Below, one piece after another: positions 37,387 through 45,000 of a stretch of DNA of 45,000 nucleotides. This stretch comes from Symbiodinium natans (lineage: Eukaryota > Sar > Dinophyceae > Suessiales > Symbiodiniaceae): NCBI GenBank assembly GCA_905221605.1, contig CAJNDS010002227.1, positions 227,501 to 272,500 of the forward strand. Reading direction: 5' to 3'. The stretch's first letter is position 1. Each line of letters starts with the position of its first letter. The position numbers and the translations under genes are program-made. The notes under the pieces are model-generated. The model was not told the DNA's origin, did not search any database, and saw only the letters and a list, made by a program, of their open reading frames with translations.

Positions 37387-37514
37387 ATCCGGGATTCAAA
37401 GGGTGCCGAACTAAACCTAGGCTTAAAACGGGTACCCTTTTTTGCATAAAGGGGTTTAGAGGGGAACCTAAACCGCCCAAAAACGGAGTAAGGGCACTAA
37501 TTACTGGGCATCCT
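37387..37514. mobile_element. Second copy of the CTAGGATGCCCAG element
   Basis: Shares GGGATTCAAAGGGTGCC, AAAGGGGTTTAGAGGGGAACC and CTGGGCATCCTAG, in the same order, with the PARP intron 1 element. The left terminal repeat is degraded. It abuts a CCCTAAA array. Confidence 0.65.
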
Positions 37515-37619
37515 AGCCCTAAACCCTAAACCCTAAACCCTAAACCCTAAACCCTAAACCCTACACCCTAAACCCTAAACCCTAAACCCAGCAAGGCGTC
37601 CTGAGGGATGAAGCCTCAC

Positions 37620-37672
37620 CGCCCCGCGCCGCTCTTGGCATGCTGGAATGCCGCCTCGCGGGGCGAACACCA
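37620..37672 (-). CDS. Possible exon, WCSPREAAFQHAKSGAG
   Basis: Open minus-strand segment, third positions almost all G or C, ending at a good GT donor (GGCG|GTGAGG) and starting after CCGGAG|T. It may belong with the neighbouring fragments at 36 and 38 kb. Family unknown. Confidence 0.35.
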
Positions 37673-37779
37673 CTCCGGGGGATTTCAGGTTGAGAAGGAG
37701 TTGAGGGGTTTAGGGATTGGGGTTTAGGGGTTAGGGTTTAGGGTTTAGGGTTTAGGGTTTGGGGTTTAGGGTTTAGGGT

Positions 37780-37810
<31 letters not shown>

Positions 37811-37917
37811 AGGTTGAAGATTGAGGGGTTGAGGGTTGAGGCTTGAGGCTTGAGGCTTGAGGGTTTAAGGCTTGCTGAAGGCTTAGGGCTTACGACTTGA
37901 ATGAAGGTGCATAGCAT

Positions 37918-38090
37918 ATTGGGTTTAGGGTTTAGGGTTTAGGGTTTAGGGTTTAGGGTTTAGGGTTTAGGGTTTAGGGTTTAGGGTTTAGGGTTTAGGG
38001 TTTAGGGTTTAGTTTAGGGTTTAGGGTTTAGGGTTTAGGGTTTAGGGTTTAGGGTTTAGGGTTTAGGGTTTAGGGTTTAGGGTTTAGGTT
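37918..38090 (+). repeat. TTTAGGG array
   Basis: Near-perfect heptamers; a further block follows at 38185-38262. Confidence 0.95.
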
Positions 38091-38280
38091 ATCTGCCAAC
38101 ATCTGCTGTTTGCTCTTTCTTCTGTGAGGCCTGCTTTGTGAACGCCCGAGGCGCCTGGCTGAAGAAAGCTTCTGCTTTCCCCTATTTAGGGTTTAGGGTT
38201 TAGGGTTTAGGGTTTAGGGTTTAGGGTTTAGGGTTTAGGGTTTAGAGTTTAGGGTTTAGGATGTGGCTTTCTGAATAATC

Positions 38281-38758
38281 CTGCTGCGATTGCATCTTGC
38301 CCACGCTAACGTAGGAGGCTTGCTGTGGCTTCTGCTGTCTGACTGTCCGGCTGTGTATCCGAAGCCCGAAGCCCCCAGCCCGAACCCTAAACCCTAAACC
38401 CAAAACCCAAACCCCAAACCCCAAACCCCAAAACCCCAAACCCCCAAACCCCAAACCCCAAAACCCCAAACCCCAAAACCCCAAACCATAAACCCAAACA
38501 CTAAAGCCTAAACCCCAAACCCCAAACCCCAAAGCCCAAACCCCAAACCCAAAACCCCAAAACTCCAAAAGCCCAAACCCCAAACCCCAAACCCCACACC
38601 CCACACCCCAAACCCCAAACCCCAAACCCCAAACCCTAAACCCTAAATTATAAACCCCAAACCCTTCGTCTCCCCGCCTCTGCGCCCGGCGCACGACGAG
38701 CGCGGCGGCCAGCGCCGGCCCCACCAGGCTTACCGTGCTGGGCGGCCCTGCCAGAGAC
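38281..38758 (-). CDS. Unrecognised gene fragment, two exons
   Basis: Exon 38758-38663 (acceptor CCCCAG|G, donor GAAGG|GTTTGG) encodes SLAGPPSTVSLVGPALAAAL then VVRRAQRRGDE, a possible membrane anchor followed by basic residues, with nearly all third positions G or C. Exon 38338-38281 continues in phase with a glutamine-rich segment (QQKPQQASYVSVGKMQSQQ). The intervening 320 bp is CCCCAAA repeat. Another likely exon (AFFSQAPRAFTKQASQKK) lies at 38171-38098. Confidence 0.4.
38395..38640 (-). repeat. CCCCAAA array
   Basis: Heptamer variant CCCCAAA (TTTGGGG) over about 240 bp. The long open frame across it is only repeat translation (GFGVWGLG-type). Confidence 0.95.
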
Positions 38759-39534
38759 CTGGGGTTCAGGGTTTAGGGTTTAGGGTTTAGGGTTTGGGGT
38801 TTAGGGTTTGGGGTTTAGGGTTTAGCGCTTAGGGCTTAGGGCTTAGGGCTTAGGGCTTCGGGATAAGATTTCATTGTTTTAAGCGTAGGAACCATTGATC
38901 GGGCGTAGGGCTTGTGGGGCTTTCCTGTTTGGGGTTTAGGGTCTGGACCAGTAGGGTTTAAGGAGTAAGTCTTGTTGGAATAAAGGTTTAGGGCTTGTAG
39001 GATTTCGGTCTTAGAAAGCGTTAGGGTGTACGGGGCTTTTGGTGTTTCACAAGTGGTCCCCTTGAAATCCTCTTCGAACCAAACCCAAGACCCTGACCCT
39101 AAACCCTAAAAACCCAAACCCTAAACCCTAAAAACCCTAAACCCTAAACCCTAAACCCTAAACCCTAAACCCTAAACCCTAAACCCTAAACCCTAAACCC
39201 TAAACCCTAAACCCCAACCCGTGGCGGCCGCGTTGCGAGGCAGGTTCCCGGGTGCGACTCTGCGGCGTCGTCGCCAGAGGCGAGCTATGGGCCTCAAGAC
39301 GAGCTCTCCAGCGGGCGTCCCGTTATTCTTTTTATGGGCTTCGGGTGTAAGGGTTTAGGGCTTAGGGTTAAGACCCTAAACCCCAAACCCTAAACCCCAA
39401 ACCCTAAACCCTAAACCCTAAATCCGAAACCCTAAACCCTAAATCCGAAACCCTAAACCCTAAACCCTTGGGTTTGCAAGGTAGACTGGACGATCAGCCC
39501 TCGTAGGCTGCCAAGGGTGAGGGAGGTGCTTGCA

Positions 39535-39635
39535 CCTAAACCCTAAACCCTAAACCCTAAACCCTAAACCCTAAACCCTAAACCCTAAACCCTAAACCCT
39601 AAACCCTAAACCCTAAACCCTAAACCCTAAACCCT
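39535..39635 (-). repeat. CCCTAAA array
   Basis: Perfect reverse-orientation heptamers; a similar block lies at 39100-39212. Confidence 0.95.
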
Positions 39636-39703
39636 CGGCCCCCGCTTTTGATCCTCCCCTTCGAGTACATCCTGGGGACAAGCCATCAAGGAGTCTACGA
39701 TTT

Positions 39704-39821
39704 GCTTCAGAACCCCCAGACATAAAATGCCATGATACCTATCATACCCCTATAAAATACAATGATACCTATGTTACCCTTATAGGAAGAATATTTCTAT
39801 TTCTTGGGGTGGTTCTTAAGC
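39704..39821. mobile_element. Introner-like element, GCTTAAG ends
   Basis: The left end is GCTTCAGAACCCCCAGACAT and the right end TTGGGGTGGTTCTTAAGC, inverted copies of each other and of the 30516-30719 element. The interior contains a direct repeat of AATGATACCTAT-type units. It lies just beyond the PARP stop codon. On the minus strand it starts with GC and ends with AG, like an intron. Confidence 0.6.
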
Positions 39822-39884
39822 AATTGGCAGGAGTGTAGGCAGCACGCAGCTGCGTGAGAAATGCGTGGCCATGCCGGCCATGAC

Positions 39885-40052
39885 TCATTTGCTGACATGA
39901 ACGATAATCTCCGGGTATGCCTGGGCACCATTGAAGAGCACGAACTCACGGTGGACTTGCTTTGCAGTGGGTGATGCCGGGATGCCAGGACAGGCGATGA
40001 CGGAGTTGGCGCGGCCTTTGGACGCATCGTTCGGATCCCGAAGCGGCTCCAC
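39885..40052 (-). CDS. PARP gene, last coding exon
   Basis: The acceptor is AACACCCAG|GTG, phase 0. The exon ends VHREFVLFNGAQAYPEIIV then HVSK and TGA. The glutamate of HREFVLF is the third catalytic residue. A GCTTAAG-type element begins about 65 bp beyond the stop, so there may be an intron in the 3' untranslated region. Confidence 0.85.
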   Translation of the reverse strand: MEPLRDPNDASKGRANSVIACPGIPASPTAKQVHREFVLFNGAQAYPEIIVHVSK

Positions 40053-42207
40053 CTGGGTGTTTCCCAAAATTGTGGTTAAGGGTTTAGGGTTTAGGGTTTA
40101 GGGTTTAGGGTTAGAATTCCCCTTATAGGGACCTCAAAAAAGGGTACCTCTAATTTCGGAAACCCCCTCCTTGATAGGGAGAGGGCCCTTTGCATAGTGG
40201 GGCTCCCCCAGTATCAGGCGCGTGATCACGAAGCAGCCAGCAGACTCCTTGGCGCCGGAATACTGAAAGGCCTTGCAGCTTTGATCCGTAAAGTACACGC
40301 CTTGGCCGTAGAGGCCCTTTTCCCTTGCCAGGCGCTCATCGAAGCCAAAGTTTGCGATGGAGTCGATGTTTTCAGGTCTGGTGCCATGGAGTAGGAAGAC
40401 CTCATTCACTGCGGCATCCAAATGTGCCCATCCACATGCAGAAAAGCTGCTAGTCACAGGCGCAACCTGTCTGCCTTCCAACTCCTTGCGAACCAGCTCC
40501 TTGCGGAACTCGTAGTTCTTCCAAAGGCGAACGTTTCGCACTTGCTCCAGCCCAGTGATGGTCATGTTGCGGGCAAGCATGCAGTCGCCATAATGGCTCG
40601 CAGGGCAAGCTGTGAGAAGCGCTGTCTTCAGCGTTGCAAGCAAGTTGTCCTCAAAGGGAACGTCCACACGCACACTCATCTCCAGCTGGCGGCTCAAGCG
40701 CCATGGCTCCTGCAAAGCCATGCAATCCTTGTGCTCCAACTGGGAGGGCTTCAACTTGTCAACTAGCTTTTCCAGCTCTGCCACCCTGCTGGTCAAAGCA
40801 GCTTTCACAGACACATGCACTGCATTCTCTTCCTTCAGGCTGCTTAGCTTCTGAAGCAGCTCCGTCACTGCTGCAGTGCTCAGCTTCTTCTCTCTCCGGA
40901 TATGGCGCCTGCGGTTCGTCTTCACATTCCACTGAATCATGCTGCGACAGTCGATGCCGTACTTGAAGCCGCTCGTCTGGACATAGAAGATGTCGGAGCC
41001 GTCATCACCTGGTGGTTTCCGAGATAAGGGTACCTTCCTGGGGTCCTTATTCTAAGGGAACCCTACTATTTGGGGGGTCTGTTATTTTAGGGGTCCCCCT
41101 ATGTTCGTAAACCCCCACCTCTCCATCCATCCTCCCAGCGCTTCTGGAGCTCCTTCCTTAAGAACCAAATGAACCTTAAAAGGATTTATGGTTCATATAC
41201 CTTCATAGGAATTATAGTAGTACAGGGTATATGGCCCCAATTTTCGGGTTCATTTGGTTCCCAAGGTTCTGCATCTCCGGCGCCATGGGCCGCCAGTCCG
41301 ACACAGGACTGCCGACGTCGCTGGACAAGAACTCCCACACAACTTCGGAAGGCAAGTCGCACTCCTAGGTTGCCCAGAAACCTAGGATTCAAAAGGGTGC
41401 CCTGTTTGCTTAAAGGGGTTGAGAAGGGAACCTATAGGCCCCCCCCAAAAAGGGAATAAGGATACTGCTGGGCATCCTAGATTCAGGATCTGGGTCCGCC
41501 GTGATCTTCAACTCCTGGTCGACGGCTCCGTCCCATGGCACACGCCAACCTGACGTGGGGGGCAGCATGTCCCCAACAACCACTTCTTCATGGTATGCCC
41601 AGACAGTACGATCTCCGACTTTGGTGCCGAACCACCAGCCAGGCTGATATTCATCCTTGCATGCTTCCCAGGAGTAGTAAATGACTACGGGCGGCTTGCA
41701 TAGCTTGCGCGCCTGCACATGCGTCTTGCGATAAACAGGCTTTCCGTTGAACCACTTCGAAGCAGTGTACTCTCCCTGAATCAATGGGCTGAGTGCAGGG
41801 TCGCTGCATCCAGACACACGGATGACCGGCACCTCATGCAAGGACCAGGAGTTTGGAGCATTGACGTGTTCGCTCAGCACGTGGGCCTCCAACTCGTCCT
41901 GGTTGAAGTATTTGTTGCACAGCTTGCACTTGAAGGGCTGGTGCCTTCGCAAGTATACCAGCTCCACTTCAAAGCGATTTGCAAAGTCTTCACATGCACT
42001 GCTCAGCTCGTATTTGCAACCGGGCTTGACATAGCGCCCCCAGCTCCTCCAACACGATTCGCAGTATATTTGCCCCGAAGCCCCCTTACTTGTAGACCAC
42101 AGGTGGCCAACATAGCTAGAATTCGGCATGGGTGTCCAGGCAGCATCTTTCTCAGACCACTCCTCTGCGGAATCCTTCACCCATTGCCACGAGAGTCTGT
42201 TGGCCTC
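39885..42207 (-). CDS. Zinc finger-WWE-PARP catalytic protein, multi-exon
   Basis: This gene encodes an ADP-ribosyltransferase of the PARP family, which transfers ADP-ribose from NAD+ to targets. Order of parts: a C2H2-like finger (CKLCNKYFNQDELEAH...SEH); a WWE domain, a module that typically binds ADP-ribose units, built from three exons (WEFLSSD, WRPM, GFKYGIDCRSM, NVKTNRRRHIRR); a coiled coil rich in leucine and glutamate; then the catalytic domain with LLHGT (NAD-binding histidine), GVYFTD (tyrosine) and HREFVLF (glutamate). The H-Y-E triad is therefore complete, which fits an active enzyme. Joined in phase, five exons give about 0.6 k residues. The start is not certain, as upstream exons may lie at 42.3-42.75 kb. 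C2H2 plus WWE plus PARP in one protein is an unusual combination to me. Confidence 0.88.
40164..41008 (-). CDS. PARP gene, WWE end, coiled coil and catalytic core
   Basis: The acceptor is AACCACCAG|GT. The exon completes the WWE domain (SGFKYGIDCRSMIQWNV, RRRHIRR). It is followed by a leucine/glutamate coiled coil and then the catalytic core with FLLHGTRPENI and YGQGVYFTD. The 3' end is a GT donor after IKEG, or a GA donor six bases earlier. Confidence 0.9.
41119..41156 (-). CDS. PARP gene, second WWE exon
   Basis: This 38-base exon reads KELQKRWEDGWR. It follows CTTAAG|G, the end of the inverted-repeat intron, and ends at a GT donor (GAGAG|GTGGGG). The split glycine codon G|GT joins the next exon. 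Confidence 0.85.
41157..41269 (-). mobile_element. PARP intron 2: inverted-repeat introner
   Basis: The intron begins GAACCTTGGGAACCAAATGAACC-like sequence and ends GGTTCATTTGGTTCTTAAG. AACCAAATGAACC is a perfect 13-bp inverted repeat at both ends. Splice sites (GA...AG) are formed by the element ends themselves. Its CTTAAGAACC end links it to the GCTTAAG elements at 30.5 and 39.7 kb. Confidence 0.75.
41270..41364 (-). CDS. PARP gene, first WWE exon
   Basis: The acceptor is AACCTAG|GAG. The exon reads ECDLPSEVVWEFLSSDVG then SPVSDWRPMAPEM, the first half of a WWE domain with its W and WxPM pattern. The donor is GA (ATGCA|GAACC), the first bases of an inverted-repeat intron. Confidence 0.85.
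41365..41480 (-). mobile_element. PARP intron 1: CTAGGATGCCCAG introner
   Basis: Inverted ends CTAGGTTGCCCAG (41365-41377) and CTGGGCATCCTAG (41468-41480) bound 116 bp of non-coding sequence lying exactly between two PARP exons. A diverged relative lies at 37387-37514. Confidence 0.75.
41485..42207 (-). CDS. PARP gene, zinc-finger exon
   Basis: The acceptor is AACTAG|GAG, and the exon then runs EANRLSWQWVKDSAEEWS and onward for 241 codons. It contains CESC and the C2H2-like finger CKLC...H...H. The exon ends near ADPDP. I chose a GA donor (CCT|GAATCT) because it keeps phase 0 with the WWE exon. A donor eight bases later (CTAG|GATGCC) sits at the edge of the intronic inverted-repeat element but breaks the frame. 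Confidence 0.8.
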
Positions 42208-42654
42208 CTAGTTCATTGTTGGGATAATATTGAAAATTCAGATTCCTTCTTCCTTATTGGGTTTAAGTACCCTTAAAAATACAAAATGTTACCCAGATAT
42301 GACAAAGCCTCCCATAGGGCCACCTGGCCCCTCCTCGCGTCAACACCACATCTGCAGCAGCGCTGATGGGAACTCGCCGGCATGACGAGCGACCGAGACC
42401 CTGCCTTTTTACCCGGACTTGGGGTGGAGGGGTGTCTGGGTTGAAAGGTCTTGGGTTGTGGGCTTTGGGGTTCGAAGCTTTGCAAGGTTTTGGGGGGTCA
42501 CGAAGTGTCCGTGTCTGTGCCTCGGTGAGCAATCAAGCGCGGGAGTGTTCATGGTGACTTGCCACGGCAACGGCTGCTTTCATCTCCTCAAAAACCACCC
42601 CGCTGGACGCGAAAACCCAACACCCACGCAATGCCTTGAAGAAGATTTTGTATA

Positions 42655-42731
42655 TAGAAATCTTGCACATGTAAAGACGTGCTCTCGCAGCTTCACATCA
42701 AGATGATTCTTGTCGCACTGAAAAGCGGTCC
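42655..42731 (-). CDS. Possible upstream PARP-gene exon
   Basis: The acceptor is strong (TTTTTTTTCTCCAG|GG). The exon reads TAFQCDKNHLDVKLREHVFT then CARF, with a finger-like C...H...H...C spacing. The 3' boundary is open (GC donor at TGT|GCAAG, or later). Another open segment at 42400-42285 ends at TCTGG|GTAAC and could join the finger exon in phase. Confidence 0.4.
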
Positions 42732-43267
42732 CTGGAGAAAAAAAACAACGACATTCGAGAAACCCTAAGCAATAAACCCGAAACTCTAAACCCAAAACCT
42801 GTTAAACCGATTTGGATATGGATGACACCGACAGTCATCCCTGCTGTTTAGAAGCTCTGAACCCTAAGCCTGACGGCACGCAGCTTAAACCCCGCAAACC
42901 CTAAGTCCTAAACCCTAAACCCTAAACCTTAAACCCTAAACCTTAAACCACCATTCGCTCACACGCCGGCCCTCTGAACCCAAACGCCCTTAGACCTAGA
43001 GGCGCGACATTGGGGATTGAAGAGGTGGGTGTCAACACCCTGCACTCGGGGAGTGGACCGAGAGGCCGATAACCCTGGTTTAGGGTTTAGGGTTTAGGGA
43101 TTAGGGTTTGGGGTTTAGGGTTTAGGGTCTTGGGTTCAGGAGGTCCGAAGAATTGCCAACAGTATTCCCCTATCTTCCCATTCTAAGTATACCATAAGAA
43201 CCCCCAAAACCCTATCCTATCGTGTAATACCTATATACCCCCCAAGCCCCTACCCTGAACCGAAGTG

Positions 43268-43760
43268 GCCTAAACCCTAAACCCTAAACCCTAAACCCTA
43301 AACCCTAAACCCTAAACCCTAAACCCTAAACCCTAAAGCCTAAACCCTAAACCCTAAACCCTAAACCCTAAACCCTAAACCCTACGTAATTGAACCTAAG
43401 TGCATGGCCTGCAAAGCCTGGGCCGGCAAGAGGGTAAAGGCTGCCATGGGCTGCGTTGCCTCTTGATGGCTTCAGGGGTTTAGGGTTTAGGGTTCAGGGT
43501 TTAGGGTTTCGGGTTTAGGGTTTTGGAGGTTCTCGGGGTCGAAGGGTTTAGTATTAGATGCTTAGGAGTCTTCAGGGGCGTACATTTACTCAAGGGTTAA
43601 GTGCACTAGGTTTTGGGGTTTAGAGGGCTTAGGGGGTTTAGGGTTTAGGGTTTAGGGTTTAGGGTTCAGGGTTTAGGGTTTAGGGCTGAGGGTTTAGGGT
43701 TTAGGGTTTAGGGTTTAGGGTTTAGGGTTTAGGGTTTAGGGTTTAGGGTTTAGGGCTTCT
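43268..43760. repeat. Oppositely oriented telomere-type arrays
   Basis: CCCTAAA block at 43268-43384 and TTTAGGG blocks at 43476-43520 and 43630-43756, with an island at 43390-43470 that reads KCMACKAWAGKRVKAAM on the plus strand. Confidence 0.9.
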
Positions 43761-45000
43761 TTGGGGCCTTAGCGATTCTGGGGCTTGAGAGGCGGTGGCC
43801 CAGCCTCACCGCAGCCGAGGTTCCTTGGGATCGGCTGGAGGTGTCGAGCCCAACTGCTGCTGCCGCCACGAACGAGCACGTAGGGTTTGGGGTTTAGGGT
43901 TTAGGGTTTAGGGTTTAGGGTTTAGGGTTTAGGGTTTCGGGTTTGGGGTTTGGGGTTTCGGGTTTGGGGTTTGGGGTTTGGGGTTCAGGGTTTAGGGTTT
44001 TAGGGTTTAGGGAGAGAACTTCACAAATTTGGCGGCAGATGCTCTCAAAAAGAACGAACCTCTCCCAACCCTGGACCTGCCGAATCGACATCCTATATGA
44101 TCCCTTACAGTGGCTTGCAAGGTATCTAATTCTTTGATTTCCCCAAGCCCTAAACCCTGAAACACAAAACCCTGAACCTTAAACCCTAAACCCCTTACAC
44201 CCCTAACCCCCCAAACTCCGAAACCCCTAAACCCTTGAACCCGAAAGCCCCTAAACCCCTAAGCCCTCACACCCTCAGTGCTGAAGTGCTCAACCCGACC
44301 ACCCTAACATCGAAACAAGCACTGGCAGCACCAAAGCCCTCAACCTGCCCCCCCCCCCCCCCCCCGCTTAACCCAAAAACCCTAAACCCTAAACCCTAAG
44401 CCCTAAACCTAAACCCTAAACCCGTATAAGATCAACATCACTTAGACCTCGAGACACCCCCGAAACCCTAAACCCTACTTAAACCCCAGACCCTAAACCC
44501 TAAAGCCTAAACTCTAAACCCTAAACCCTAAGCCCTAAACCCTAAACCCTAAAGCCTGGGAGGTTCGATGCCGCTACCGTCATCGTCCGGGACAGGCCCA
44601 GCCTGTCAACACACTACGTTAAGCTGCTTTGGGTGGTAAGGGTGTTAGGGTGTTAGGGTATTAGGGTTTGGGGTATTAGGGCTTGGGTTTAGGGTTTAGG
44701 GTTTGGGGTTTAGGGTTGAGGGTTTAGGGTGCAAGGTCTAGGGGGCTCGGGCGCTTTGAGCGTTTAGGGGTTTAGGATGTTCAGGTTTACCAGGGTGTTA
44801 AGGTTTTAGGTTAGGGGGCTTGGGTTTCTTGAGGCGGTGTGCAGGGCGAACTCCAAACCCCGAGTATAAAAAACCCAGCACGAAAGCCCTTAGTTCGGGA
44901 AAATGGCGACTGTTCAAAAGACCTCTGAAGGGTCGAGTGCAGGCAGAGGGCTGCATGAAAGCCCCACGACTCCCAACCCCTAAACCCTAAACCCTAAACC

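Noticed and set aside
38242-38724. 160-codon minus-strand open frame (FGVWGLGFG-type)
   Set aside because: Translation of a CCCCAAA array; only its two ends carry exon-like unique sequence, annotated separately.
42400-42560. Plus-strand open frame of 63-95 codons antisense to the PARP upstream region
   Set aside because: Runs through a degenerate TTTGGGG stretch and antisense exon-like sequence; no supporting splice sites.
43790-43885. Exon on either strand (minus LVRGGSSSWARHLQPIPRN; plus SLTAAEVPWDRLEVSSP)
   Set aside because: Both strands are open with acceptable donors and similar codon bias, so neither can be supported.
44012-44125. Exon on either strand (plus NFTNLAADALKKNEPLPTL; minus MSIRQVQGWERFVLFESIC)
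   Set aside because: Equally convincing on both strands; left unannotated.
1-45000. A chromosome end (true telomere)
   Set aside because: Arrays are short, interrupted, in both orientations and interleaved with real gene exons; neither window end shows a long unidirectional array.

Overview
This window looks like nuclear DNA of a dinoflagellate, possibly a Symbiodiniaceae-like alga. The reasons are the interspersed TTTAGGG telomere-type repeat, tiny exons, splice donors of GC and GA type besides GT, introns bounded by short inverted repeats, and a non-LTR retrotransposon with an AP-type endonuclease. The species call is inference. A large part of the sequence, by eye a third or more, is TTTAGGG/CCCTAAA repeat or its variants. 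It comes in dozens of arrays of 30 to 300 bp that flip orientation repeatedly and are separated by 40 to 250 bp of unique sequence.

The central result is that these arrays are intron filler. On the minus strand, exons that join in phase spell a membrane fatty-acid desaturase with all three histidine boxes: HHVCH near 31.7 kb, HNNLHH near 30.4 kb and QIEHH across 21.41/20.95 kb. It ends at a stop codon at 18673. The gene covers at least 13 kb for roughly 400 residues, and its introns consist mostly of telomere-type repeat. A second minus-strand gene at about 42.7 to 39.9 kb encodes a zinc-finger / WWE / coiled-coil / PARP-catalytic protein. At least three of its introns look like small inverted-repeat elements (introners), whose ends also serve as splice sites. 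A third minus-strand gene, unrecognised, has two exons at 36.43 to 35.97 kb.

Layout. 1-10.3 kb: repeat arrays with many short coding-like islands, mostly minus strand and family unknown. 10.3-18.2 kb: the only long repeat-free stretch, a plus-strand LINE with a 5' region of about 150-bp tandem units, ORF1 (282 aa), ORF2 (1330 aa, endonuclease plus reverse transcriptase) and a short 3' tail. 18.2-34 kb: the desaturase gene and its introns. 34-39.6 kb: repeats, the unknown two-exon gene, and other coding-like islands. 39.7-42.8 kb: the PARP gene. 42.8-45 kb: repeats and ambiguous islands.

Limits. Outside the two recognised genes, single islands are often open on both strands, so those exon calls rest on splice sites and third-position GC and carry low confidence. 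Several open islands lie inside desaturase introns and cannot all be exons. I saw no tRNA, rRNA, CRISPR, promoter, terminator or complete spliced-leader sequence that I could support. Repeat-poor stretches not listed otherwise, such as 26040-26300, 37130-37390 and 42830-43080, show nothing I can name.
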